Shown piece after piece: positions 12,201 to 24,892 of a stretch of DNA of 64,000 nucleotides. This stretch comes from Cristatella mucedo (lineage: Eukaryota > Bryozoa > Phylactolaemata > Cristatellidae). The position numbers and the translations under genes were made by a program. The notes below the pieces were generated by a model, which did not search any database, was not told the origin of the DNA, and saw nothing but the letters and a program-made list of their open reading frames with translations. The stretch's first letter is position 1. Every line of letters starts with the position of its first letter. The stretch spans positions 721,501-785,500 of the forward strand of contig WPIO01000144.1 of the NCBI GenBank assembly GCA_009760855.2, in the 5' to 3' direction.

Positions 12201-13199
12201 GGGTCCGCGAATGATCGCGAATTAAGCCCCACTCAATCGGCTGCTGTTAACCGGGTGGCTCTGCAGAGTGGTCGCCACAAGTGCCAATAGTCAGTACTGT
12301 GTCTTGCCGGGCTGCAGCTCCGCTTTGAACGTGAGAGACGAATGTAAAAGCGAGAAAACAACGAGACGCAGTGGTCGAACACAAAGCTGGGGCTGGACCG
12401 AGTGTTAACTCAGCAACGGCGGCTCAGAGGTTGACCGATGGCATAGATATATACCCAGGCTAAGTTGGCTGGGACGTAATGGGTGTCTTGAGATAAAGGT
12501 CACAGGCTAGGCCGGGGCCTGACTTACGGGCACGGCCGGATATGCGGTAAGGAGAGGTTACTAGGGCTCTTGGGTAACGAAAGTTGGCCAACCTAGTTGA
12601 TGGACGCTCTCGGTCTCGCGGAGTTATGCGTCTGGTTGGATGCCGGCGCGCTCCGTCGATGCGACCGCGAACGCAAGGCAGCGAGTGCCAAGGCCGGAGA
12701 TCGGAGCTCGATAGTACGCTCGCTGTCACGGCTCGTACTTGCCGCTTTTCCCGCTTAGCGTGCTCCTGGCCCCCGCGAGCTGGCGTCTTGCGGGGGAAGC
12801 TTTCGGCTGTAATAGACATCAATTCCCAACTATCCAAGCAGTTACTCAGCTAGCCGATTCTTTCACGGCGTACGCTTGTAATGTTGTGACGGAGTCGGTG
12901 CAGCGGCAGGACTCTGGAAGCCGACTGAGCACCCAACTCGTTGTTCACGCTTGCGGCGTCGTCTCGCGCCGCTATAGTTTACTTTGTGTACGATCCTCCC
13001 TGTAGACTTCTCTATTTTCCCTGTTGCTGTTGGCGCATATCATATTATAAAGAGGTTTAATATATCCGCCGCTCGTCTTACCCTAGCTCGGGGACGCGGC
13101 GAGCAGAGGCGTGGCCTGAGTACGGTGGGGAATGGCAGGAAATAGCCTCTGACCCGTGGATCGCGGGTACGTCTAGTAGCGCCGAGTAGCGAGCGTTTA
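9291..13199. other. Long stretch without recognisable genes
   Basis: I see no conserved domains. A short degraded LINE1/SINE 3'-end-like sequence lies at about 11365-11406 in plus orientation (AATGTAAAGTGCCTGG ... GAGATTGAG). From about 12180 to 13200 the base composition becomes GC- and CpG-rich, possibly an island or an unrecognised element; ORFs there overlap on both strands and have no motifs. Confidence 0.45.
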
Positions 13200-15995
13200 A
13201 CAGGCGCGCCGAATTACCCCATTCCACACTAATTAGGCTGACACCGACCGGACGTAAGCGTTGCCGAGTTCAAATTTTTCCCTGATATTGTAGTACACGT
13301 TCGAATTTAGCAGTCCACCACATTTCATGTCACTTCGCATACGCTCACTTATGCAAATGAGCTTTGACGCCTAACACCTATACGGCAATCCACCACAATC
13401 CATTCTAGTTGCCGTCAAATCCACTATAAATCAACTGCTCACAGCTCCAAAAAGCTTGGAATATCAAAATACACTACACGTACAATGTACCCAGAAATTT
13501 CACACGATTCAACTCACCCGTTCTCACGAATTCCACTGAAATAAGATTACAGTTGCCAAGGCCGATACTGCAATCCACCACCATCCACTGCCTTCCACCG
13601 CCCTACAAAATAAATCTTGATAGAAAAGCTCCTTTTTAATTGCATAAGACAGCACACTCTGTGACAATTGCATTTAAAGTTCACTTGCATTGGCAAGCCT
13701 GCTCACGTGCAATGCACTGCAATTGACTGCACTAGCCCCGGCAAATACTGCAATCCCCTTCAATCGACCGATTCTACTGCATAAACGATCGCAATACATT
13801 TCGCCGAGCTCCAGTTTTTATTGCATATAAAAGTACACCATGCTGTGTGCACAACCAAGTACAATACAAATATTGTGTAAGCTCGCCCTGTGGCGATGGG
13901 TGACAATCGCCTGAAATTACCTGGAAAACTACTACAGTCTACTTAATTTCACTGCAAATCATCCTCAAATTGCCATCTTGAAGCTCTAACTGACATTATA
14001 TATATAGGAAATTATATATAGGACTAGACTAAGTTCAAAATGCATCGACAAAATTTTGCTCTGTTAGAGACACGCAATCTCATGCAATGAATTGCAATCC
14101 ACTGCAATGACATGGTCCCATACCCCAATCCACCAAAATACACTGCAATCCGCCACACAGCGACAAGAAAGGAGCACACTAGAAGCTCTGATTATGATTG
14201 CACACTGCTCTACTCTTGGGTTATTGTGTACTTGCATAACTTTACTGTAATTGCCTTAGCCATTCTGCAGCAATGCACGACAATCGACTGCAACTGCCCG
14301 GGCCAGTACGTCAATGTACGGCAACCTGCCGAAAAACTATCTGAATATGTACACGTAAGCTCTAATAATGATTACATGTTGCTCTAATTTTTGTTTATTG
14401 TGTAATCCCACAATTTCCCTACAATCGCCTCGATCATTTGGCAGCAATGCACTGCAATTGACTGCAATAGCCCGGGCCAATTCCTCAATGTATAGCAATC
14501 TGATGCAAAATGCCCTTAAACTGGTTGGAAGTGCTCAAATTTGTAATTCATTTTACAAAGCGCACTGGTTAAAGTCAGCCAAATCATTTTAAGCTATTGC
14601 GCTCGGACAATCTCGTGCAATTCATGCCAATCAACGGCTCGGCTCAAAGCAACAATTCACTACAATCCGTGGCAAGTCGACAGTAAATTGGCTGCACAAA
14701 GTAGAGATTTTCATCGCATTTTACATTTCTTTGTGATAAAGGCGAAATCTTAGAACTGTAAAGCTATTGTTCACGTTAATTGTCAACAATGCACGGCAAT
14801 CGACAGCAATGGCAGAGACCAATACCGAAATGCGTGGCAAATCGACGAGAAATCGGCTGCAATAAGCTCAAATTCTCACTCAGCGACATCCCACTGCTCG
14901 ATAACATACTTTCAACTTTTTTAACGAGCTCTGACCTTTCAATCTTGGGCAATGCATATCAATCGACGGCTATCACACCGGCAAATACGGCAATCTATTA
15001 TTGTCCATCGCAAATCACTGGAAAGTGACAGGGCCAAGATCAAATATATCTTACCTGCCACAGCTCACTGTGTTGAAAGTGCAATCAAATCTTTTCAACC
15101 AATTGCATTCGTATGATCGCGAGCAATGAACGGCATTCGACAGCAATTTCCAGGGCCAATACCACAACTCCCGATTAATTGAAGAGAAATTCGCAGTGCG
15201 GAAGTCTCAATAGCCATTGCATATAACATTCCGCTTCGGCCAAGTGAAGCCGCGGAATTTTAAAGATGCTTTGTTTGTTAACAATGTCAGCAATGTGCGG
15301 CAATCGACAGCAACGGTAGGATCCGATAGCGAAATCCATGGAAAATTGACAGAATTGGCTGCAATAAACTGCAACTCTCATTCCGCGTAACATATACCTA
15401 TATGCGCGAATAATGTTCTCCCATTTTGCGAGTTCAATCGAAGGCAACACAGGGCAATGGGCAATGACCCGGAGAAATACGCCAATCCATAACGGACAGT
15501 TACAAATGGACCAACAGTTGCTGAGAGAAGCTCCCACTTTTCTTGCGTATTGCACTATACTGCATTAAAAGTGCAGCCACAACCTTTTTAAATAATCGAC
15601 AAAGGCACAATCAAGGGCAACGCACGGCAATCGATGGCTATAGCCCGGTTATCAGCAGCAATCTGGTTAAAATTTGCTCGACATTGGTTGTTTGAATTTG
15701 TAATTATCCTACCACATAACGCTTACCTTGGGCTCACATGCGGTCCTTTATCGCATTCAACCTTGGGCAATCCATGTCAATCGACGGCTATTGCCTGAGA
15801 ATACAGCAATGTTTGATTGACTGTTGCAATTACAAACAAAGCTGGCGAGAGATCTCATTTTTCTTGCTTAACAGTACGTTTTGTATTAAAAGTGCAACGG
15901 CATTTTATCAACCTATCTTGAATGCATATGGGAGGGCAATGCACGCCTACGATAGCAACAGGAAAATACGAAAATATATGCTGAGGCAGAAGCTC
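13200..15995 (+). repeat. Degenerate satellite array, about 170-bp period (block A)
   Basis: A core of about 45 bases resembling GCAATGCACTGCAATCGACT followed by GGCCCGGGCCA and a CAAT-rich end recurs near 13711, 13904, 14083, 14271, 14444, 14617, 14787, 14950, 15122, 15290, 15445, 15617, 15768 and 15938. The steps are 151-193 bases, mostly 163-179. Sequence between cores is less conserved. The leader at 13240-13540, with an ATGCAAATGAGCTT motif at about 13353, is repeated at 17520 and 18000. No coding potential. The period is close to nucleosomal length, as in many satellites. Confidence 0.75.
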
Positions 15996-16049
15996 GAAGG
16001 GTGCATCCGTTTTTGTGCAGCAGTGGCAGGCGGCGAGCAAGCGAGCCCT

Positions 16050-17230
16050 AGATTATGCCGACCGATCGCACGCCCCCAGCGCTCAGAGGCATAGTAATAC
16101 CCATGGTAAAGAAGCAAGTTAGCCATCGCAGCTTGAACGTAGTGGAATTTTTTCTGGCCTTGAACTTGGAAAACTGGTCTATTATAGTCAGAACGTCAAT
16201 ATTTTCCAGTATTGCTTTCTCTAGGCTTAACACGGCCAAATCACGGAGTGGATATTTTCCCATCGATGCTCCCAGATGCGTCAGGATTATTTTCATCTTG
16301 TTAAAGAAACGTTCACACCTGGCAACTGACGCAGCAGTGGCGAGAAGAGCTTGCAAGGCAACTCTCAAATAAGGTACCACATCTCCATAACTGCCAATGA
16401 AAGACGTGAGTTCCATTGGTGTCTTTAGAGCCAAATCGTGACGTCAGGCAGAAAGTATTTTAAAATTACATATTTTGTTGTACGACATTGTTCCATTAAT
16501 GTCTGACCTTTAGAAGCATCCACGATCTAGGCATTGTTTCTGGCAAAGTATGGTCTGGTCAAGGGTCTTCACAGTTTCTCAACTTCCAACAAGAAACCAA
16601 ACTTGGCCTGAAGATTTGTGAGCAGCTAAAACATTGGTGTAATTACTTGTCGGAGATAGTCTATGCTCTCCTTCGTGGCTCTTGAAATCTTCTCCTCTGC
16701 CGTGAGACTAAAATCGCTAAACAGTTATCCGGGAATCCGGTTCCTTCGATAGATTATTGGTTCAACTGAAACTTCCCACAATTCACATCTCCTTTTGATA
16801 TATAGAGTGCTTGTTTCTTGGCACAGGTCTGCTTGCATTCTTGACAATTGAATCTCAAGAGTGTGGAAGTCATAAGAGGCGTCTTAAAAGTGCATCGTAG
16901 GAGACTACAGTCTTTTTTGAACGCGGTCGATATGCATTAAGACCCTGTAATAAAGTAGGAAGAGGAAAAAGTTAAAGTTTAAAATACAATGTAAAAGGCT
17001 GCACGCTTCAAAGCTTAATTCGAGCGGTCTACTTTGTGTCCTCAGACAGTTGCTCCAAAAGACCTACAATACTATTCAGTCCATCAGAGATTGCTTAAAC
17101 ATCCTTCACTCCTGCACTCCACCTTGCTGAAGAGTCACGCTTGACAGTGATGTCCAAGACTTTCTTCAGTGATTCCCCCTCAGTGTAGATCATGAGAAAA
17201 AAGTACTTGCAGTCTATCAGCTACAGTAGA
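16050..17230 (-). pseudogene. hAT-superfamily transposase remnant
   Basis: The frame 16048-16434 ends a transposase of the hAT type. VALQALLATAASVARCERFF, with the ..S..RCERFF..MK pattern, followed by LRDLAVLSLE, is the hAT C-terminal dimerisation domain, as in DUF4371/ZMYM-like elements. Upstream on the same strand, interrupted by stops, are ISRATKESIDYLRQVITPMF (about 16690-16620) and RDSSARWSAGVKDV with GLLEQLSEDTK (about 17150-17030), the usual central part (the SRW.AR motif). Several stops and frameshifts mean it is dead. No terminal inverted repeats could be assigned. It sits between satellite blocks A and B. Confidence 0.75.
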
Positions 17231-17474
17231 GACATTCGATGCACTTTACTTACCCAGACCTGACCCCCCCCCACACAGTACGCTGAATAGTCAGTAGAGC
17301 TTGCCACTATCTCTGTCGTTCCAGCACCCCACCCTACCGATTGCAAATAAGTAACTCCGACGGCGAGAAGGACGTACGCCCGTAGCCGTTGCAGAGAGGC
17401 CGCAGTATAATCAGCAGCCGACACTGAGCCACGATCGCCTTCGCTGGACGCTGCCCCGTGCAGCCATTCCCTAG

Positions 17475-17935
17475 GGGTTCGACGAATTACCACAATCTAC
17501 TGAAATCCACGGCAATTCACTCCTATTAGGCTAACATCAACCGGTCATTAGCGTGTCCGTGCTCTAATTTTTGGCTAGTATTGTAGTGCATCCTTGACTT
17601 TATCGATACACCAAATTGTATCACGCTGTGCAAACAAAAAATTATGCAAATGAGCTTCAATGCTGGAGGTTTGTACCGCAATCCACCCCAGTCCACCGTA
17701 ATTCATTTTAGCTTCATTCAAATGAACAAAAAAATGAGCTGCACACAGCATAAAAGTTTGGAATTTCAAAATAAGCATATATACAATGTACCAAGATCAT
17801 TTCGCGAGAATCCATCCAAGCGTTGTCACGAACTCAATTGAAATAGTAACGCAGTGGCCCAAGAAATAACCGCAATTCACCACAATTCAGTGAATTGCAC
17901 CACTCAACGACAGAAATCCTGTTCGAAAAGGAGTA
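17475..17935 (+). repeat. Satellite block B (leader portion only)
   Basis: It aligns with 13200-13600 in order: AATTACCACAATC, TAGGCTAACATCAACCGG, ATTATGCAAATGAGCTTC (17642), AAGTTTGGAATTTCAAAATA, then CACGAA.TC.A.TGAAATA. It then stops and a new leader starts at about 17936. I read it as a truncated tandem unit. Confidence 0.65.
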
Positions 17936-19799
17936 GAACAAATTACGAAAATGTACCGTAATCTACTCAAATTTGGCTAAATTCAATCAAACATTAGCGT
18001 TTCTGCGCTCAACTGTTCGGCTGATATCGTAGTACACGTTTGATTTTATCTATCCACCATATTTCACGTAGCTTTTTGCAGGCCCACTTATGCAAATGAG
18101 CATACAAGCCGGACGCCTGTACCACAATCCTCTTCAATCCACCAAAAACCACCTCAAGAAAATAAAAATAGATTACGACGAGCTCAGTTTGTATTACATA
18201 TTAAAGTGCACACTGTAGACTGCCAGCCCACGTAAAATACAAAAAAATTGCATACACGTATTTTGGTTATGTCCGGCAATTGCCTAAACCGACCTGGAAA
18301 ACTACAGCAATCCACTCTATTCCACTGCAAATCATCCTCAAATCGCCATTGCGAAGCTCTAATTGACATTTCACATAAGACTACACCCAGTTCAAATTGC
18401 ACATATACAATTTTGCTCCATTGTGCATACTAAATCTCATGCAATGCACTGAAATCGGCTGCAACGGCCCGGTCCCATTCCACAATCCTTCTCAATCCGA
18501 AGAAATCCACTGCAATCCACCATACAGCGACCAGAACACATATACGGGAAGCTCTAATTATAATGGCACGCTGCTCTAATCTTCGGTTATTGTGTACTCG
18601 CATAGCTTCACTATAATTACCTCGACCATTCGGCAGCAATGCACTGCAATCGCCAGCAATCGCCGGTGCCAGTACGTCAATCTACAGCAATCTCATGCAC
18701 AATGCCCTGAAATCAGTTTCGCACTGCTCTAATTTTGAATGCATGTTACAAAGCACACTGGTTAAAGTCAATCACATAATCATAAGCAATTACTCTCGTA
18801 AAATGCTTTTTAAATTTTTAAATTGCTTTTTAAATTGCTCAGGCAATGAGCGGCAATCTATGGCAACGGCTAGACTCAAAGCATAAATCCATTACAATCC
18901 GTAGCAATTCGACCATATTTTGACTGCAATAAGCCCTATTTGTCCTCACAGTTCACATTTCTTTGAGCCAAAAGTAAAATCGTAGACCTTTCAAGCTATT
19001 TTGCACGTTAGTTGTCAACAATGCAGGGATATCAAAAGTAATGGCAGGGACCAATACTGCAATCCATGGCAAATCGACCAGAAATCGGCCGCACCGAGCT
19101 GCAATTCTTATTTCTCGTTCTATTTCACTGCGGACGGACGTACTTTCAACCCGCTCTGACCGTTTAATCTTGAGCAATGTATGGCAATCAACGGCAATAG
19201 CCTGGGCTGTTACGGCTATCCGTTATGATTCATCGGAAGCCACCGGAAAGTGACTGGGCCAAGATCAATTTTATCTTACCTGTCACGGTGCACTGTGTTT
19301 AAACTGCGATCAATGCTTTCAATCAATCGCACACGTACAATCGCGAGTAACGAATGGTAAGCGACCGCAATCATCCGGGCGGTTACCTTTATTCGCCGCC
19401 AATTGAAAATAATGTTTACTCATCCTACCACATAACACTTACTGTGTGCGCACATACTGTCATTTTGAACGTTTCATCTTGAGCAATTCGTGGAACTCAA
19501 AAGGCAATCGCCAGAGATAATATGGCAATCAATGATTTTGTGTTGCAATTACAAAAAAAGCTGGTGGCAGAATATCCCATTTTTCTCGTGTATTACAATG
19601 CACTGCATTGATAGTGCAACCGTATCCTTTCAGCAAATTACAAACTTACATTGGAAAACAATTGCTCTGCAATTGACGGCAACGGCTTGGGAAAATTTGG
19701 AGCTCTATAATATTCCATTAAAAATAGACGATGCTGCTGATTGATGCTCCCATTTACATTTCTCTTTCCCATACATTATATTTCTGTGCACCCAGGAAA
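17936..19799 (+). repeat. Satellite block C, about 170-bp period
   Basis: It starts with the same leader as blocks A and B, including CTTATGCAAATGAGC at about 18088, then cores near 18271, 18440, 18635, 18844, 19019, 19175, 19346, 19484 and 19660. The order of unique inter-core sequences follows block A (for example CTACCACATAACACTTAC at 19431 against CTACCACATAACGCTTAC at 15710), so A and C are copies of one roughly 2-3 kb higher-order unit. The A copy has about 500 extra bases around 15175-15690. Confidence 0.7.
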
Positions 19800-20930
19800 T
19801 GCTATTGGCAATGCTAGCTCACAGTCGCTGCAATGCAATTAATGGCAACTGTTAATGCCAATTCCAGTGAGTCCTGGTCGCTGTGCGGCGGATTGCAGCG
19901 GATTGCAGTCGATTGAGGCCGATTCCGGTATGGAACCTGGCCGTTGCAGCCAATTGCAGTGCATAGCATAAGAACGCGCGTGCACAGTGGAGCGAAATTG
20001 TGTGTGTGCACTTTGAACTGAGTGTAGTCTTATCACTAATGTCACTTTAGAGCTTCGCGATGGCAACTGTCGATATTAATTAGTGGAATAGAGTGGATTT
20101 TCTTAGTTTTCCATGTCATTTCAGGCAATTGCCGCTCATTGCCACAATGTGAGGATGCACGATTTTTGTTATTTTACGTGGGCGAGCAGACAATACGGTG
20201 CTCTTGTACATCTAATAAAAACTGAAGCTCGGCGGAATATATTTCGATTTTTTGCGGTTTCTTCGGTGGATTGAAGTGGATTTTGGCGTTGGCCCGGGCT
20301 TCTACAGGATATTTTAGTGCATTGCACGAGAACGGCATTGCCAATGCAAGTGAAACTATTTAAGTCCAATAGTCCAGAGTATGCTGTCACATGCCATTTA
20401 AATAGTAGCTTTCCAAAAATCTTTCGTTTCGCGAAGGAATGCAATGGCTTGTGGTGGATTGCCGTTTATTCCCGTATTTACTTAGGACGTTACAACGTTA
20501 TTTCAGTGGACATCGCGAAAACGTGATCCCGGAATCGCGAGAAATATTCTGGGTACATTTGCATATAGCGTAGTTTGATATTAAAAACTTCTGGGAGCTG
20601 AATGCAGCTGTTTTATCGTGCATTAGAGTGGAGCTGAAATGAATTTCGTAGGATTGAGGCGGAACGTAGTACAAGCATCCAGCGTTAAACTTCATTTGCC
20701 GGTGCATGTAGGAACCAGCGACAGAAATTTGACGGACAGATAAAATTGAACGTGAACTACAATATCAACCCTAAATTTAAGCTCGGCAACTCAAATGGCT
20801 GGTAGCTTACAGCCTAGTTAAATTTTATTGCAGTGGATTGCGGTGGATAGCGGTGGATAGCGGTGGATAGCGGTGGATTTCGGTTGATTTCAGTGAATTT
20901 TGGTGGATTGCGGTAATTTGTCTAAGCAGA
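19800..20930 (-). repeat. Satellite block D, inverted
   Basis: Reverse complement of the first part of block C. GTGCACTTTGAACTG...GTAGTCTTAT (20000-20030) mirrors 18380-18400, TCTGGGTACATTTGCATAT (20545-20565) mirrors the leader end, and cores appear as TGCAGTGCAT-like motifs near 19955, 20140 and 20315. The right end is a short exact array of GCGGTGGATA (20830-20870). Orientation therefore switches at about 19800. Confidence 0.7.
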
Positions 20931-21127
20931 AACGTCTAGTATCGCATGCAGCCGTCGGCACTTCCGACAATGGCTTTTATATGGTGCGACGCTTTGCAAA
21001 CCTAGCGTACAGGAACTTCTGCTCAAGGCGTGTGCAGCCAGTTCGGCATTGGTCCAAGGCTGACATAAAGGGTCATAATAGTCGGATAAAATGAACGTAA
21101 AAACGGCGGGTTGGACTCGCATATAGT

Positions 21128-21296
21128 CTGGTGAGCCGCAATGGCAAACCAGGCTAGTCGGTTGCTTTTCACGACCTCCGTCTCGAGACCGTGAGTTCAA
21201 ATCCTAAGGTGGGCATTCCTTTATTGCCACTGCAAACGGTGGTGATAGCCGTAAAGGCTCTTCTGTCGCTATACAAAGGAAGCTGTTTAATCAGCT
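21128..21296 (+). mobile_element. tRNA-derived SINE, family A, copy 1
   Basis: An RNA polymerase III promoter-like head with a box B GAGTTCAAATCCTA near 21190, followed by a shared body GCCACTGCAAACGGTGGTGATAGCC and the tail GTCGCTATACAAAGGAAGC...GTTTAATCAGC. Five further copies occur at 24326, 37515, 55588, 57440 and 60045. No complete cloverleaf is visible, so it is not a tRNA gene. Confidence 0.75.
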
Positions 21297-23477
21297 AGTA
21301 CTAGTTTATTTATTAAGCCAACCGGAAATTCACGAGCGAGCGAGTGAAGCATTTCAGGAAACCAGCTGACTCCTGATTGAACGAGCGCTGCTGCCGTTTG
21401 AACAAATAAGACCCCGTTTCAATGCCGCCATCGTGAGCTATCGAGCGTTATGGAGCGAGCACTATTTCTCCAGTTGCAACGGGAGTCACGCTCTTAGAGC
21501 TAAGCTGGTATAATTGGTTAGCTTTCAGTGAGCTAAATACAATCTAAGACAAAATAGGCTCATTCACAGAACAAAAATACGGCAACTATACAAGCACACT
21601 ATCTAATACGAGCGCAAACAGCAGACGATCAGTTGGAATGGCGTAGATATTTCATCATGCACAATTGAACTGATATTACGTCGTGGAGCGTACGCAACGT
21701 CATATGTCGACTGAGTTTCAGTTGGAGTATGCAGTTCTGCCCCGATACCTTACGATGATGATGGCGCATCGCGAAGAAATGTAAGCTTGCGATATAACGT
21801 AAGGAAGTTTTCGCGCGAGTCCTTTAACGGATGTGTGGAGCCATGAGCCCACTCGTTGCCTCACTGAATTTTTTCGTAATGCGGCGCCAGCGGTTATTGT
21901 CAGCCCGTGCCTGAAATATTAAACGCATGCGGCGAGACTCCGCAACGGCAGACGCTCAGAGAAATGCACGTCCCTTGTGAAGGGTACTCCATCCCATTGG
22001 GCGATCGATCACGTGATTGAGTCTTGTGAGCGCTGCTGCCGCCTAGCGATGTGCAGCCGCCGCCTGCGGTCGCGGACGAAGGCGAGCGGGCGGTGTCGTA
22101 ACGACGCCCATCGGGTAGCGGTGATCGGCATTATCGCCACGGTTGGTTTCCGCTCTGGTGTGAAAGCATCCGCTGGAAGCTAGCGCACCGACGGGCTTCT
22201 ATCGCTGACGCAGACGCTGCGTTCGAGCCGACGCGGAGCTGCGGCGGGCGGACCCCAGCCAGCGCATGGCTCGGTGTCAACTCGGCGACCGACAGATTCT
22301 GAAGGAGCGCCTGGTGAGCCTTGGCGAGCTCCATGTCGCCTACGATTACTACGCGGCCGTCACAGGCCACGACGGGGCCATCACACAAACGCAAGCAGGT
22401 CATTGAAATTTACGTCAAAGTCATCGATAGCATAGTTATAAGTTCTTTCCACACTTAACAAGGGTCAGAAACATGAGCTTCGTTGGACCGCCATCGAGTA
22501 AGCCTGCGAGGAGCGACCAAAGCCGAACTCCCTCCCCGCGTCTGCACAGGTGCGCGCAATACTTAATACTTGGACGTACCGTTTGACGCCTTCAATGTAA
22601 CGAGGTATTTGCAACGTTACCTAGTTCAGCGTTTGGGTGCGAGTGTGCTCTTTTTTTGTTATCATTTCTGAGAAAAATGTCCAATCACTGAGCTTTCTTG
22701 GGAGGGACGGCTGCTCGACCGAAACAGTCAATAAACATTCAGTACAAACAGGCGACGAACCAAAGATGCCGGGTCGTACGACGGACATTTGGTCGTTGCC
22801 ATCTCCGCTATCGTCGACTGCACAACTGTTAAGCATGGAGATCTCTAGGATGAATAGTGCTGAACTCAGCTCGTACTGGGAGATTAAGCTGGAGAGCAGG
22901 CGTACGTGTAACTCTAAAAACGAGGTTCGGTCTCTGATCTATAATTGCATAAGAAAAATAGTACGAAACTGAAAAACTCATCTGAGTGAGGTAGACATGG
23001 TAATCGAATGACGCGTCCTCCGGGACCGCTGGTCGCCTGCAACGGTCAACAGAGTGATCGCACAAACAAGATTCCTCGATGGAAAAATAGATGACTTGAC
23101 AGTGGAATGTGCTTGATAAAGCTCTCTGGGTATCTTTGAAAAATTAATGTGGCACGTGAATTCATGTTTTTGAGTTTTCAAGTGTAAAGTGCTGCTTGTA
23201 AATTGCATTTACCAAATCGATAGCCTTGACAGCCTTGGATTTCCTGCGGCGGCAGCCGCCGCTGCCGCCGCGAAGGAGGTTCGCTGTCGTCGGCTGGATT
23301 AGAGCTGAACGCTCGATTCGGCTTCCGTTCATTCGGGCCCACGCCGGAAGCAGCCTCGGCAGAATGCTACGTTTGGAGGCAACTCGCTGCGCTTAGCCCA
23401 CTCAAGCCATAGCGTTTTTAGCACTAGCAGCGCTCAGAACTGACTTAAAGGCTCGATCCAATGATGAATTCCTCGAC
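21297..23477. other. GC-rich stretch without recognised gene
   Basis: ORFs at 21977-22403 on both strands have no motifs I know. A GCC/GGC-rich near-palindrome is at 23247-23275. The GC content suggests a CpG-rich region or gene-derived fragments, but nothing identifies them. Confidence 0.4.
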
Positions 23478-23560
23478 ATTAATGATAAAAATAATAAATT
23501 TTTAAAGCGCCTTCATAGAACTTAGTCTCTCTCTAGGCACTTCGCATATGGTGCATTTAA
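23478..23560 (-). mobile_element. LINE1 3'-end relic
   Basis: AATGATAAAAATAATAA tail followed by AAAGCGCCTTCATAGAACTTA and TCTAGGCACTTCGCAT; the stem-loop is degraded. Confidence 0.7.
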
Positions 23561-23589
23561 AACACTACCAGACTTTTGGTAATGCTTTA

Positions 23590-24890
23590 TAAGGTAACGC
23601 AAGGCGATCGCGCGCGAGCACTAAGCAAGAGGAGCACTGCACGGGCGCCGTGCGAGCGCAGGAAGTGCCTTCCCAGCGAGCTCGCCAGGTCCGGCGTCCG
23701 ATTCCGTCTGACGCACAGGCGGTGCGAAGCTTTGCATCTTGACAAGCATGCTCCCGTTCATTCTATCCGAGTACAGAGTCGCAGAGATTCTTTTCAAATT
23801 GCGAAACTACAGAAGATGCGCCGCCGCGTTAAGTGCAGGCTTGAACGTCGTTTTAAGGAATCGGCGTCTAATGCATATCTAGTCGATTTCAAAGACTTTC
23901 TTTGAGCTTCCACTTGGAAGCTTGAAAAAGACAGGGCTTAGGTTTTCACTCGAAAGCAGAAATCCCATCAGTTAGACGCAAAACAAATTTATTAGACGGT
24001 AAATAGGTTATTGGCCAATGTTGAAAGGTAGGACTCTCCAGATATTAGCGGCAAAGTGAAAAGTTTTCAGCTTTCTTTACCGGAAACAGTGTGCACACTC
24101 GTGCCTCCGTAAAGTCAATCCGAGTAAAGCAATTGCGGAATCCCAACCTGTAACCCTTCTTGAAAGATTTTCCGAGGTTTCTGCACGCGACTCGGTTACC
24201 TTAGTAAGGTCAAGTAAACGGAGCTGGTCTCCTGAAGAACCAATATTATCATCTCAGTGGTCTATCCCTGGCAGACAAACTTAGCCTTGCCTTAACCAAA
24301 ATTTCTAATGTTTCTTTGGAAAAGATGCTACCTGATTAAACAGCCCCTTTTGTACAGTGACAGAAGATGATTTAAAGCGATCACCACCTCTTGCAGTGGC
24401 GATTAAGGGTCGCCCACCGCAGGATTCGGACCCACGACCTCGTGACCGAGGTCCTTAAAAGCAGCCACCGTAGAGTGCTATCTACAAAATACGTCTGCCC
24501 CTGTCCTTAAAATCGGAAATCTCTAGACCAATACTGAAAAAGCTTGTATTAGAGACAGAGGTCCATGCAAACTGTTGCTCAGTTTCCCTTTTTTATTTCT
24601 TGTCCGAGATTCTTGAAAAACATGTCGCTCAGCAGCGGATAGCACAAATTGAAAAAAAATGAAATGTCAGAAGTATTTCAATCGGGGTCCAAAAAGCAGA
24701 ACTCCACTGAAACTGCTTTTCTCCGGGTTAAAAAAGACATTCTATGCGGCAACGATGACTGGAATGTCACTGCCCTAGCTCTGCTAGATTTATCAGCTGC
24801 CTTCGATACCATTGATCATGATATTATAAATGAACGATTGAGGAAAAATATTAAAAAATACTATCGTGGCACTGTAGATTGTATTTATTT
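23590..24890 (+). mobile_element. LINE2, endonuclease-RT linker and first RT motifs
   Basis: The plus strand encodes LDKHAPVHSIRVQSR and RCRL-like basic text (frame 23576-23905), the linker between endonuclease and RT of L2/CR1 elements. After an inserted SINE (24326-24482) come EILEKHVAQQRIAQIEKK, then [16 protein letters not shown] (frame 24649-24897). It ends before the YADD motif. Frames are broken, so it is dead. It is homologous to 54200-55440 on the other strand. Confidence 0.8.
24326..24482 (-). mobile_element. tRNA-derived SINE, family A, copy 2
   Basis: Reverse complement of the family: CTGATTAAACAGCC at the tail end, CCTCTTGCAGTGGCGATTAA, and a box B complement GATTCGGACCCACGACCTC. 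It lies inside a LINE2 copy, so it inserted after it. Confidence 0.75.
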
Positions 24891-24892
24891 TT

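Noticed and set aside
13200-20930. CRISPR-like array
   Set aside because: Repeats are degenerate, spacing varies, and the sequence is eukaryotic.
21128-21296. Genuine tRNA gene
   Set aside because: Only box-like sequences and no full cloverleaf; six dispersed copies with a common tail make it a SINE.
22131-22403. Minus-strand ORF as a host exon
   Set aside because: No motif, no splice context and competing frames on the other strand.
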